Assembly: GCA_029721435.1 (NCBI GenBank)
Contig: CM056588.1
Span: forward strand, 33,968,930 to 34,032,929
From: Gymnothorax reevesii
Lineage: Eukaryota; Chordata; Actinopteri; Anguilliformes; Muraenidae
Length of the DNA stretch: 64,000 nt
Direction: 5' to 3'
The position numbers and the translations under genes were made by a program. The notes under the pieces are model-generated. The model was not told the DNA's origin. It did not search any database and worked only from the letters and a program-made list of their open reading frames with translations. Position 1 is the first letter of the stretch; the number at the start of each line of letters is the position of its first letter. This document shows positions 24,481 to 35,534 of the stretch, in pieces.

Positions 24481-25020
24481 AAATCAAATCAAATCCTGTA
24501 CTGTCCACATGCGCCGCGCGGTCGATATTTATACCTCTCTTATGTATTTATTAGAGTGTGCAATTTCACCAGGCCAGTCCAGCCTAATTTATATTAATTA
24601 TATCTGAATCACCGCGGCGACTGGCTCCAAAAACTCCAATTGAGATATGGCCTAAAACAAGACAAACCCTACATTTCAGTAATGCAATTAGAGGTGTGTC
24701 TACAGGCACACTAACCACAATAAATGATACAACATTTATTCTCTTTAATGATATTGGAAAAAGGTGTTTGCTTATCACACAAATAAAGCATCCAGGAGCT
24801 ATTCTGCAAAATATTACAGTGAGCAATATCATACCGCTACCTAATGCCTTACAATAATTTATTTTATTGGAGCGCCATCATTACTTATTTTCTGAAATAG
24901 TCGTGACCGAGGATCTATAATAACTATTGTCATCTCGGCAGTCTCTTCCTGACCGCACTTTGCATATCATACCTCACCATAGGGGGCCAGAGTAATATGC
25001 TTTATGAATATGACCTTTTT
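24481..25020. other. Repeat-free AT-rich stretch, candidate conserved non-coding element
   Basis: No mobile element, microsatellite or exon is visible over about 540 bp. It carries a dense set of homeodomain-type cores (TAATTTATATTAATTA near 24585-24600) and TTTGCATATCAT at about 24959-24970, an octamer-like site. This composition is usual for vertebrate developmental enhancers. It is an inference only: no alignment is available here. Confidence 0.3.
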
Positions 25021-25804
25021 TGCAGTAAATAACAGATATTATTAAAAAGGGAGGGGATAGAGGATGGAGATGTGGATGTGAGTTCCGCTGTCGGCGGTGC
25101 GTGGGGGGAGTGTTTCGGAGGGGTGGGGTGGTCCAGAGTCATAAAGCACTGGATCTCGCTCCAGTGCCACCTCCCCAAACAGGTCATTACACCCCTCGAA
25201 TATATCACTGCACCCCGCCCGCCTGTCACAACCGTTCGCCGTCCCACTGCTGACGACGCAGCACTAATCCAAACACCGCCCCTTCACCTCGTCTCAAACG
25301 CCATTACCGCTGGCGCCCGTTTCCCCGAAGGGGAAAAACCTCAAAAAGCAAACACACAAATACACTCACGCAAATAAAGGAGGTGTGTGTTTGGACAACA
25401 ATAATTTTGACGGGACGAAATTTTCACCCAGTGTGGGTGTAAATGTGCTAAAATTAGCGGGAGGGAACATCCAGCTGAGTGGAGGCAACCGGGAGGGAAC
25501 TGCTGCCATTTAAAACTGGGTTGCTGCCAAAATATGTACGGACCTTACAGTCCACACTCACTGCACAGACTTATAACAAGCAGGCAAGGACTGTAATTAA
25601 CAAACCATAAACACACACACACACACACACACTCCTATTACCTGTACGCAAAACACTTCTTAACAATGGGACTGCAGATTCCTCATATCCTCTCATTACT
25701 GCTTTACTGGTCAAAATAATAAATGTCCCAAGTCAGCAAATCAGACCATTACTGAATTATGCAATCTGTATCATACAAGTTGCCATTCTGTCTTTATAAC
25801 ATGG
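25021..25804. other. Unique DNA with one (AC)n
   Basis: The stretch 25080-25330 is GC-rich. A pure AC run lies at 25610-25632. No gene is recognised. Confidence 0.5.
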
Positions 25805-26169
25805 GCTCAGCTTAGTGCTGGGCGATATATCGATATTATATCGTTATCGTGATTCAAAGTAAAATATCATCACCGATTTTGACTATCATAATATCGTGAT
25901 ATGAAATAAGTGTTGGCTTTTCTGGTTTTAAGAGCTGAATTACAGTAATGGGTTGCATTTTTCTGCACTTGCAAGACTGTTGCCTGCACCTGTTTCATTG
26001 TTATGTCAACATTACTTAAAAATGGTTATAGAAAATAGTATTGTGTTCATATTTTGCAAAAGCACCAACATTTGTCCCGATGATATCGGCAAAATATCGA
26101 TATCGAGGTATTCGGTCACCGATATCGAGATATTAGATTTTGTCCATATCGCCCAGCCCTAGCTCAGCT
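25805..26169. mobile_element. hAT-type MITE with perfect 8-bp target duplication
   Basis: The element is 25813-26161 (349 bp). It is flanked by the perfect 8-bp repeat GCTCAGCT (25805-25812 and 26162-26169). Its ends are TAGTGCTGGGCGATAT and, reverse-complemented, TAGGGCTGGGCGATAT, a 16-bp inverted repeat with one mismatch. Both ends are followed by ATCGATAT-rich subterminal sequence, a feature of a fish hAT family with TAGGGCTGGGCGATA ends. No transposase is encoded, so it is non-autonomous and mobilised in trans. It is the best-bounded transposon in the window and probably a fairly young insertion. Confidence 0.93.
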
Positions 26170-27074
26170 GACTAATAAGATGGCTTTAAAGTACACATCA
26201 GGGTGTTAAGAATTTCATCATGCAAAGGAGGACTTTGGTGGTTTTTACAACCAGAACTTAATCACAGAAAACTCCAGAAAAGTAAACAGGTTTTGCCTGT
26301 GTAGAGCGGGTCAGTACACTGATATGAGCAGAGAGGCAGCTCTGTCTGTCAGCCCTACATCTCCCCACAGCCCCTCAGCAGAGCCTGGCTGCCGTAAGAA
26401 ACTCATCAACCCGTCCCCGACTCTCCGATTGTGCTCATGAGGACCTCCATCGCTGTCAGAGTGCGAGATCACCATGGAGACCCGCAGGAGCACGCTCACT
26501 GCGTCTCCGTCCCCACGAGCGCTCTCCCCGGGACGATCACCACATCCAATACAGCCAACACCGAGAGTCACACACAAACACATCAGATATCAGGACTTTA
26601 CATGCTTCAAGTGACAAACTTCCTTTTTAATTTGTGCAGAGATTCCTAAAGGGAGGGTGGGAGGGAGGGAAAGAGAGGGAGAGAGAGAGAGAGAGAGAAA
26701 CTCAAACAGAGCCCTTCTAGCCTTGTTCATCCTGAGAAAAGGAAGAATTACAGATGATAGGTCCTCTTTCTGATGATCTTTACGCAGCAACTCAAACACA
26801 TAATGAAGAACGGACTCAAATGAGGGGCATCTAATTACTCTTTCAGTTTTTGATAGAACATAAAACTTATTAAACCTCAGGTTCTCCCCAGTTAATAAAT
26901 GGAATACAATGTATTATAAATGTAAGACTGGCTTACGGGCTACTAGAGAACTGCCATCTCTGAAGCAGATCCTTGATAATGCTGCCCCTAGTTTTCAAAT
27001 GTTGAAACGATTTACAAAACAAGAAAAAAAAAATCAAAAACCAGTTCCATTACATCCACAGGATCTATGAACAA
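26170..27074. other. Unique DNA with a (GA)n tract
   Basis: GGGAGGGA/GA repeats lie at 26650-26700. The stretch 26800-27040 is AT-rich, repeat-poor and without an exon. Confidence 0.5.
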
Positions 27075-27208
27075 CAAGAGTTGTCAGAAAGACAACAAAG
27101 TTCGCCGGGGCAAGGTTAAAGTTTTTCTGCACGCGGACGGACGCGGACGCGGACGCCGGGGTTACGACAATAGCTCTCCGGACATTATTCGTCCCGGCGA
27201 GCTAAAAA
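27075..27208 (+). repeat. Interspersed-repeat fragment with GCGGAC hexamer run
   Basis: A short tandem of GCGGAC lies at 27131-27158, followed by GACAATAGCTCTCCGG and CCCGGCGAGCTAAAAA. A 'GACGGACG...ACGCC...CAATAGCTC...GAGCTAAAA' terminus is a layout I associate with a widespread unclassified animal interspersed repeat. The 57729-57790 segment ends in a similar way (ACGCC...GGCAGTAGCTCACC). The class is not assigned. Confidence 0.45.
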
Positions 27209-27539
27209 GCAAACCGATATCTCCAGAACAATTTGATGCACGGTGACAAAGAATATGGTTCAGAAAGAAAAAAAAACCTTTTTGCCCAAATAATGAACAA
27301 ATGAAAAATGCACTTTTAAAAGACAGAAAATCAGGCAACCTATGATGGGGGAAATAAAATCACAAAAAGACTAAGAACCTACAAGCCATTGAATCATTAC
27401 ATTCACTACCAAAGAACAGATAATATTTTGTAGGTACATGCTGCCCAGTTTATTTCCAATTCTGGATCGTTCCACTGCAGTATATGCAAAATAAAAATGA
27501 AATATCATAAAAAGTTGGGTTCTGCCCTAATCCCTGTGT
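27209..27539. other. AT-rich unique DNA
   Basis: Nothing recognised. Confidence 0.5.
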
Positions 27540-28380
27540 AACAGGGGCTCAGCCCTGCGTCTCTCGGCGGCCCGAAGCTCCACATAAACGTGGTGTTTAA
27601 TCCATTACATCATTATGTCATCTCCACGCTAATCTACGCCGCGGCTGCCGTGTGCTTTGACATGCAAATGAGGGGGAAAAAGCCGAGGCAGATCGAGCGG
27701 GGGGGGGACGTGGCAATCATCGCGTCTCGTCAACAGCGTCAAAAAATGAAAAAAAGGGCCCCTGAGGCAGTTATTCTACACCAATCCCCCCTCTGTCTCC
27801 ACTGTATCTCTCCATCTATTACCCCCCTCCCGCCTGCCCGCATCCCTCCATCACAGCCCAGCTGATCCCACCAAACGGCAATCAGCGGCGGATCAGGTGC
27901 CCTATAGAGAGAGCGTAAACACGGCGACGCGTGGCGCTCCCGCAACAATAATCCCCACCGCCCCACCGCACGCGCTCCTCATCTGCATATTCACAGGCAG
28001 CTCCTTTAACAGCCAGCAGCTAGCCAATCACCTCGCGCTCATCGCCTCGGCCCTCCCCCCTAGAAAGCCTCATCAATGCTAACGCTAATGCTAACGCCAG
28101 GCAGTGAGGCCAAAGCCACACCCAGAAAAGGGGGGGGGGAGAGGGCGGGAATAATATAATTTTGATAATTAAAATGGAAGAAACGGAACATCACAGAGCA
28201 CAGAATCTCGCTCAGTTCTCTCTCACTCCGTCCCTCTCTCCCTCCGTCCTCATCAGCACACGCCTCGTGACGACCGGACGCTGATAACCCGCCTCTCGCT
28301 AACCAATCAATCAGGAGCCTCGTAATCAGCAGCAGAGGGAGTGAAAAAAAAAAAAAAACCACTCAACTTACCCCGAGTCG
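27540..28380. other. CpG-rich, motif-rich unique stretch, candidate regulatory region
   Basis: CpG is frequent here compared with neighbouring DNA. An exact octamer ATGCAAAT (POU-type site) lies at 27662-27669, and CATCATTATGTCATC and CTAATCTACGCC stand just upstream. A short 12-bp tandem (GCTAACGCTAAT) is at 28078-28098. There is no TATA box, recognisable first exon or splice pattern to call a promoter. It could be a CpG-island promoter of an unseen transcript, an enhancer, or neither. Confidence 0.3.
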
Positions 28381-28554
28381 CCTTCAGTCTCCACACCCCG
28401 AGGGCTTGTCATTCGCTGAATTTATGTGTCGCATTTTATTTATTTATTCATTTTTTTTTACTATTTTACTGGAAAAATGCTCCCACTTCATTGAATAAAT
28501 TACATTTTTCTCTTCTGGTTTTTCACAGCAAAACACACATGCACTACATAAAGG
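28381..28554. other. T-rich unique DNA
   Basis: Nothing recognised. Confidence 0.5.
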
Positions 28555-28958
28555 AAGCCTCCCTCCATCCCTCCATCTCCCTCCCTCTCTCCCTCTCTCC
28601 CTCGCTCTCTCGCTGCCTGTTGCGACAGAGCTACACACACACTCGATACAGTAAGAGATACATTAGAACGCTCCAGCACCACTACTACTGTAAGAGATAT
28701 AAAGGGCTGTGAGAGGTATATCCTGTGGATCGAGTGGACTGTGTCCGCGTGTGTGTGTGTGTTTGTGTGTGTGTGTGTCTGTGTGTGTGTGTGTTGGGGG
28801 GAGTGGAAAATCCAAGGGAGGGTCAAAGCCAAACAGTCTACCAAGAACACGGGGACCGAGGAGGACTGATATTTTTTTTAACCCCTTAAAAAATTCCCTC
28901 CCACTCTCCCTCCCATTCTCTCTCTCTCTCTCTCTCTCTCTCCCTCCCTCTCTCCCTC
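28555..28958 (+). repeat. Microsatellite belt: (CCCT)n, (TG)n, (CT)n
   Basis: CCCTCCAT/CCCTCTCT repeats lie at 28555-28617, TG repeats at 28751-28797 and CT repeats at 28917-28958, separated by short unique segments. The last run ends in CCCTCAG, which looks like a splice acceptor but is explained by the repeat. Confidence 0.9.
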
Positions 28959-29302
28959 AGATCACAGGCCTTTCCTCCCAGACCCCAGCGTGCTGTGAGC
29001 AGGACAGCAGTGTGTGCTGGAGGGGGGCCGCAGCTCAGACAAACACAGCCCTGTAAATTTCGCCTCAGGTCAGACGACAGAGGAAGACTCACTGAGGAAC
29101 ATAAAAATACTCATAAACCAGACATGAGGAGAAACTGGCCATAAATTGAGACCGCGCAAAACCTTTTTTACTTAAAGTTTGTGATTTTGCAGATGCGTGT
29201 ATAACTGCTTACGATATGAGGGTACGTATATATCTAAAGGTGAGAGAAGCACCTTTTTATTAGGTGAAAATAACACCATAGACTGAAAATGGGGAGCACA
29301 TA
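28959..29302. other. Unique non-coding DNA
   Basis: No supported exon. The frame that opens after the CT repeat ends at a stop near 29056 with no recognisable content. Confidence 0.45.
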
Positions 29303-29395
29303 TGCACACACACGCGCGCACACACACACACTCACACACGCGCGCGCACACACACACTCACACACACACACACGCGCGTGCACGCACGCACAAGC
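29303..29395 (+). repeat. Alternating (CA)n/(CG)n tract
   Basis: CACACGCGCGCACACA-type alternation runs over about 90 bp, almost purely purine-pyrimidine alternating and therefore prone to form Z-DNA. Confidence 0.93.
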
Positions 29396-29813
29396 ACAAA
29401 AGTACAGAGGATGCTCAAAGGCCCATTAAACCATTGGAGGGTGGGGAGCTCTAGAACTCCAAAAGAAATCACCCCCCCAGCCCGGCTCAGTCATGTACCC
29501 CAGAGAGCGCAGAGAGAATCAGGCCACAGCAACAGGACAGAGCCACACACTTCCACAGCGGCGCGCGTACAGAACAGGAAGTTGCGTTCCGACCACGAGA
29601 GACCATCAGGACAGGTATCTCCCCTTCATTCTCGCTCTCTCCCCCACAGATGAAGAGCGCCCGTGTTTACAGAACATGGCAGGCCTGTGTTGTGTAGCAC
29701 GCAAGACTAGCATCTACCCCTCCTTCAAACGAGTCACTTTCTTCTGTTCGTCTGCTGGTGTGATGGGAAATACCTGCCTTGTGCTGTCTTCTGGGCAAAG
29801 ACTGAGTGTGCGG
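29396..29813. other. Unique non-coding DNA
   Basis: GC-neutral, with open frames lacking recognisable content. Confidence 0.45.
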
Positions 29814-29892
29814 AGTGCTGGTTTGTGTGTGTTTTGTGTGTGTGTGCGCGTGTGTGTACGTGCGCGTGTGCATGTGCATGTGTGCACACGTG
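29814..29892 (+). repeat. (TG)n/(TGCG)n microsatellite
   Basis: Interrupted TG repeat with GTGCGCGTG and GTGCATGTGCATG variants. Confidence 0.9.
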
Positions 29893-30667
29893 TTTGGGCA
29901 TACCTTCTCTGATGCCTTTCCCGTGTGTGTAGTGCGTTGACTGTGCGTGGAGTTCATATGGTATGTGAGTGGGAGCAGTTTTTATAGTGAGCACATAGTG
30001 CATGTAGCACACATGCACACACAAACAAGTGCGCATTTCGGCAGAAAAGATGCAAGACGAAGCGACGGTTTAAAGGCTCAGAAGGGCCACAACGAGGAGG
30101 CACAGGAGTTAATGAACACAAGGGAAAACCCACTTACAGGGAATTTCACGGGAATCAGAGTGGAATGAGGGAGGAAGAGTTAAAAAGAACAGGACAGAAG
30201 CTTAAAGCCGCTCTCCGTCTGACAGAACAGAACATCTTCAGCCTCCAGTCGAATAATACAGGAAACATCCCATCGCTCAGAAATACACCACAGGAGAAGC
30301 AGCTCTGACCAACGCCAACATGCAACATGAAGCCGAAAAACCACCAGATCCGTTGAGAAGCAGAAGTCATTCATTCATCAGGTAGAGACAGCAGCCGCTG
30401 CAGTAGTTCCATTCAGGGAACCAAATAGCAAAAATAAAAAATAAACAGCTGCAGCGGTGGCAGAGCACAATTTATTAAACTGACAGTGTCGGAGGTCAAC
30501 TATTTTTTTTTTTTCCCCAATGGTGCGACCATCACAGCATCTTTCAGATCTCCCTACGGCTGACATACACAGACAGACTTTCACACGAGCAGAAGAACTG
30601 AGAACCTGCAGCCCCATTACACCTGCACTCTGAGCACAGCACATATCCTGTCTGTATCAACTGTAGG
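29893..30667. other. Unique non-coding DNA
   Basis: No exon or recognised repeat. A T13 run occurs near 30504-30516. Confidence 0.45.
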
Positions 30668-31085
30668 AACGTTTTCATTGCCCTTGGAAATGCGCAAAAT
30701 GTTGAAAGCGAAATAAAAAGTGGTAATGGAAACAGGTGAATTTCAAATAAACTCTCAAATATCGCTAAAAAGTTTTTGCGCTCTCATGAGGTGGTTTTTC
30801 AGTCGTGTCGAAAGAGCAACATTTCGAAAAAGTTGAAGGGAGACAGTTTTTGCGTATTTACAAGCCGCAGGACGCGACGCAACACACAACAGGTTCTGAT
30901 TCACAGCATCCATTTTGACTCGGAAAGAGTATTGCGAGATGAGAATTTACAAGAATAAAAAAAGTTTTTTTCGCAAAAGCATCTCCAATGGAAACACTCG
31001 CAGTTCGCAATTGTGTTTTGCCAAATCATTCTAAATATCGCTTTTAATTTGCACAAAACTGCAATGGAAATGCACCGACTGAGGG
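30668..31085. repeat. Possible degenerate transposon with internal AATGGAAA motif repeats
   Basis: Short motifs recur in this block: GGTAATGGAAACAGG (about 30722-30736), TCCAATGGAAACACTCG (about 30985-31001) and GCAATGGAAATGCACC (about 31061-31076). AAATATCGCT also occurs twice (about 30758 and 31034). The ends TTTTCATTGCCCTTGGAAATG and, reverse-complemented, ATTTCCATTGCAG are loosely inverted. This resembles a decayed MITE-like fish repeat but has no clear target duplication. Confidence 0.35.
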
Positions 31086-34000
31086 ACACCCTCCAGCATG
31101 ACTCATTTCAATGTTTTATTACTTGTGTCATATCAATATTACAGCAGTAGAATTGATACAGAAATTCCAGTCAGAATGTAATTTTTTTGTTCATTTAAAT
31201 ATAATTATTTTGAATTTCCTATTCAAGCCCGTTTATTATGTAAAATTTGGCATTGTCATCGACATTTCATTTGTTTTGTACCAAAATGTTAAGCAGGGCT
31301 GTCACTTTGCTTGCAGTAATTAGTCCAAGAAAAACGTCAAGAGCACGTCTTTCCACACCAAACTCATTTAATGTGCGATAAAGCAAGTGGGGGAGACCAT
31401 TTTCACTGCTGTACCTGGAGCACCACAAAGGAATAATTAATATCGTCTTAAAAATTAAGTATAATGAGGTGATTTTTTTCCCCATACAGCAGAAAAAAGA
31501 CGTCCAAATGTATTTAACATCCAGTTAGCACTTTTAATTATTCACAAGTCAAGGCATTAATTAGGGCAATTAAAATTCAATTAAAAATGGCGAGTGAACA
31601 ACGGGTGCTTAAACAATCTGAAAGAACGTTTCGTAAGCAGAAACGGATCAATAAACCGACAAATGGATTTCAACTGGAGGTTTCCTTCAAATAAAATTAA
31701 CACAAACATAAGGTGAATTCCACCGATGACCACTGACAGCTGTCTGAGTGGGTGTGACTTTCCCTGAAGAAAAGGGGGTGGGGTCACTGTTGTCAAATCA
31801 AATCATCACAGTCATGAGGATAAGTAGTGAAAGCAGCGTGATATTCAAGTTCATAGAGTGAAGTCAGCAAAAGGCAACACAAGATATCACTATTACTGGC
31901 ATTATCAATAAAAAGAATGATAAAATCTTCAAGACCAGAATGTCAATTTTAGTGGTTTTAGTCTTCTCCACAGTAGTGAAACTCCTATCTGAAGACTAGC
32001 GTTTTCATGCGCATCACCGGTCCGCTCTAACAGTTCAGACTCAGTGTAGATGGGGTGAAGTTCTGCACCCTTTTCTATTCCAAGAAGTGTAATCTGACAG
32101 CAGTACTCTGAATGCATTTGTCAGTAAAATACGGTCACGTTACTGTGCGCAGGTCGTGCTGTCACAAACAGGACTGTACAGTATACACAGGTCAGGCACT
32201 AACCCCGCCCAGCAGGCATTCGAGCCCAAAACAGCACAAAGCCACTCAGAGGTTAAAATGAAACACGACAAGCATTTGAATCCAGAGCTTCAATTTGATA
32301 AAACTACAAATTGACACTGCATTTTTTACGGCGTGCTTGTTTTAGCTTTTTTTTTTTTGTTCGCCTAGTTTTACATTTTTGTATCTTGAAACATAATAAA
32401 ATCAAATCAAATCTACAAAAATCATTTCTTTTGAATTGCATGAGAATATTGTGGTGATCACTGTTCGGAGAAAATGCACAAAGGAGGGGAATGGGGCGGT
32501 GGACGAATGTAGGAACTGTTAACAGGGCTGCAGTAGAATCGCAGCCTGGTTTCAGATTTACAGACGCCTTTAAAAGCCTTTCAGTCCAATTTTACTCTCC
32601 CTTGTCAGTCCTACATCTACACGGAGGGATCTTTAATGCAGAACGACATGAGATTCACAATCCCAGTTCAGCTGAGAAACCCTAACCACAAACACAGTAA
32701 ATAAACAAACAAAATAATAAACTATTAAATGAATAAATAAATGCAAGCAATTGTAATTATATAAACACTCCAGAGAGAATTGGGTTTCGAGAATATTAAA
32801 CTTTTCTCCCCAGAAAAGAGGACAAAAGAAACATTAACCACAAAATTGTCAACAAAGGAAATCCGCAACTTGCAGGAAAATTTTCCCCATATTTCAATTT
32901 TATCATTCTGAATCATAATTGATTAAATATTTTTGCATCTCAATTTAAGACCACATCAGAACTAAAGTAATAATAATAAACCACTTCAAAAATTTGCATC
33001 ATCCAATTTCAAAACCTGTTGTCATTCACCTGATATGTGCTCCTAACTGTTATCAAGTGGTATATTCAAAATTACTGGCATTTGATTTTTGTCAAATGTT
33101 CTAAAAACCATATTCACAAGAAAGTAGAAATATTTCACTCAATAATCCAACAGAGTTTTATTTTCGATTGGTGACTTATTGCTGGTGGGGAATCTCACCG
33201 ATAATCGATCTTCTGATTTCGGGGCTTCGCCTTCTCAAAGGACACCCAGTGAAAGTAATGCATTGGGACAAATCAGTTGAAAAAGGCTAAGAATAAATAT
33301 TCACAATTTGTATAAGAAAACATTTCTCCCCCATATTCTGTTGTCCCCAGTCAGCATCAGGAGATAAAATGTGACACACGCACGCCCACCTGGGAGTGCG
33401 CATCAACGCGGGGTGTTTTCTCCAAAACCACACGACTGCAGCGGCGTTTGATGCAGAGAGGGGTTTCCGCTGGGGCAGGTTTCCACTGCACGACGCCCCA
33501 CATTCTCCTTTTGTCAGTTTACATCCGTACAAGAGCCTTTTCTGCAAACAGCACTTTCATCAACTGAAGGCTCACAAACTCACCAGCCTTAAAGCCACTG
33601 TTTGAACGTGCGTTAGCATAGTGTACCTATACATATTTCATTACTGCGGTTTCCCCAGAAGTGGTAGAACAAAAAACAACACGAGGTTTAAAGTTCTCAG
33701 TTTTACCAAAAATCAACACAAGTACTGCTGTAGCCAGAGAGCGGATAGCGCTGTGTGCGCTAGCGTGGATGGAGCGTGCTCAGTTCACAAAGGAAAGCGT
33801 ACACATGCCATTAAAACACAAGAGGACAACACAGGGCTGAAACCCTTAAACTGAACTGACTGTAGCACGCTCTGCACAAGATTCCCAAGCATTTCCGCAG
33901 AACATCAGCCAGTCCATCTGAGGATTACAGAATAGGCAGGGTCTATATGGGTTCAACTCTAAATAGATAAGGTGTAACAGAGCCATATGAGAGCAGATTT

Positions 34001-34980
34001 TAGGTGAAATGGTCCCAAAATGGAGTTTTACCACTGTTAAATAATTACAGATATATTATGCTTACCTTACAATTAATTTATAGGTCAAGGCATTATTGTA
34101 TGGCCCAGAATTCAAAACATACGATGATCAATAAAAGAATGAGACAAGATCCTGCGATAATTATTTTGTTTTAGGGGCAGGTGAACAAACTCAAACAATG
34201 AAAGCGATGATGAAGAGGAAGTATCCTGGTTCGAATGATAAATTGTTCAATGGACTGCTGCCATAGAAACACCAATATCCATATACGGTCGATGAAAATC
34301 AGAGCTATAATGAATAAAATCTCCTAAACAAGCTCTGAGCAGCTCAAGGGAAAAACACATGGAAATACTGACATTATTCAGAGTTTCACGCCATCCGTGC
34401 TGATCCCAAGCTTCACACGAACAGGGTTTATTAAGAGGTGAGGAGCAGACAGATTTTCGGCTGCTTTGGCAGAGTTAGCAGGGTTAGCCCAGCGCCGTTA
34501 CCGTCAGATGAGCACGCAGGGAGATCTCCGCCCAGCTTTCACTCTGAAAAGAGCGTCGAGCGGAACAGGATTTGGGCCTGGGGTGCAGCCATGTTCCGCC
34601 TGCACATTTATTAAACTCGGCGGAGCTGAAAAACACAAAAAAAAGAAGGATCTCTCAATACCACCATTTTTCTGAAGCTGTAAAAATTTGCACAACACTG
34701 ACATCAGAGTAAATGGGAGAGTGACACACTAGGACAGCGTGGAGAGATGGGGTAATGGGGTCATAAACCAGAAATATCTCCATATAAATGATCACGCGTA
34801 GGGTGACACTGGTGCAGATTCGCTCTTCATTCTGTCCCTTGCACAGACAATATTAAACCAACCGTATTCCCAATCCCTGCAAATTAGCCTTTTGTGGTGC
34901 GGTTCTGTTTCCAGGGTGTAAAAGACAACGGCCATCTTTGTTTACTTGCTACTAGAGAGAGAGTATGAATAAATGTATAC
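31086..34980. other. Unique AT-rich DNA, no gene recognised
   Basis: This is the longest stretch without any recognised repeat. Homeodomain-type TAATTA cores occur at 31535-31540 and 31558-31563, next to AATTAAAATTCAATTAAAAATGG. Scattered open frames are short and unrecognised. Confidence 0.45.
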
Positions 34981-35193
34981 ATACACACACACACACACAT
35001 ACAGACATACATGCACGCATGCATGAAGGCATGGGTGTGTGTCCACGAGTGTGTATTTGTGCGTGTGTCCAGGGGCTTCAGGAGCAGATATGTTTTGTGT
35101 GTCCTCTCAGATGGTGACAGACTAGCATTGCCATACATGGGGGCCCAACAGACAGTGGCAGCCCCTCCAAAGGCGACCTCAGATCAGCTTGGG

Positions 35194-35240
<47 letters not shown>

Positions 35241-35534
35241 CAGGGGCTTCAGCCCAGAGAGAGGAGGATAAAGAGGGAGACAGGGTCAGAGGGAAGGAAT
35301 AAAGGAGAGAAGAACAGGAGGCAGTGCAGAATCCGGCGGAGCGAGAGAGGACAAGACATGAGGTCCGAGAGGCCTCACTCCATGCGCTAAATCCACCTGC
35401 CATCTAATCGCGGGGATCGCAGGGGCGCATCATCATCCAAACCGCCACCCAGCCCCTCTTCAGATCTACTGCTGAAGACTGATAGAGGCTCAGGACAGGA
35501 ACACACACACACACATACACACACACACACACAA
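34981..35534 (+). repeat. Microsatellites (AC)n, (GA)n, (AC)n
   Basis: AC at 34981-35000, a 44-bp GA run at 35196-35239, and AC with one ATAC break at 35499-35534. The DNA between them is unique and without an exon. Confidence 0.9.

Noticed and set aside
28078..28098. Repeated GCTAACGCTAAT as a possible regulatory array
   Set aside because: Fewer than two full units, too short to separate from chance.
28952..29056. Possible exon after CT repeat ending CCCTCAG
   Set aside because: The acceptor-like signal is produced by the (CT)n microsatellite, and the short frame has no recognisable content and no donor site.
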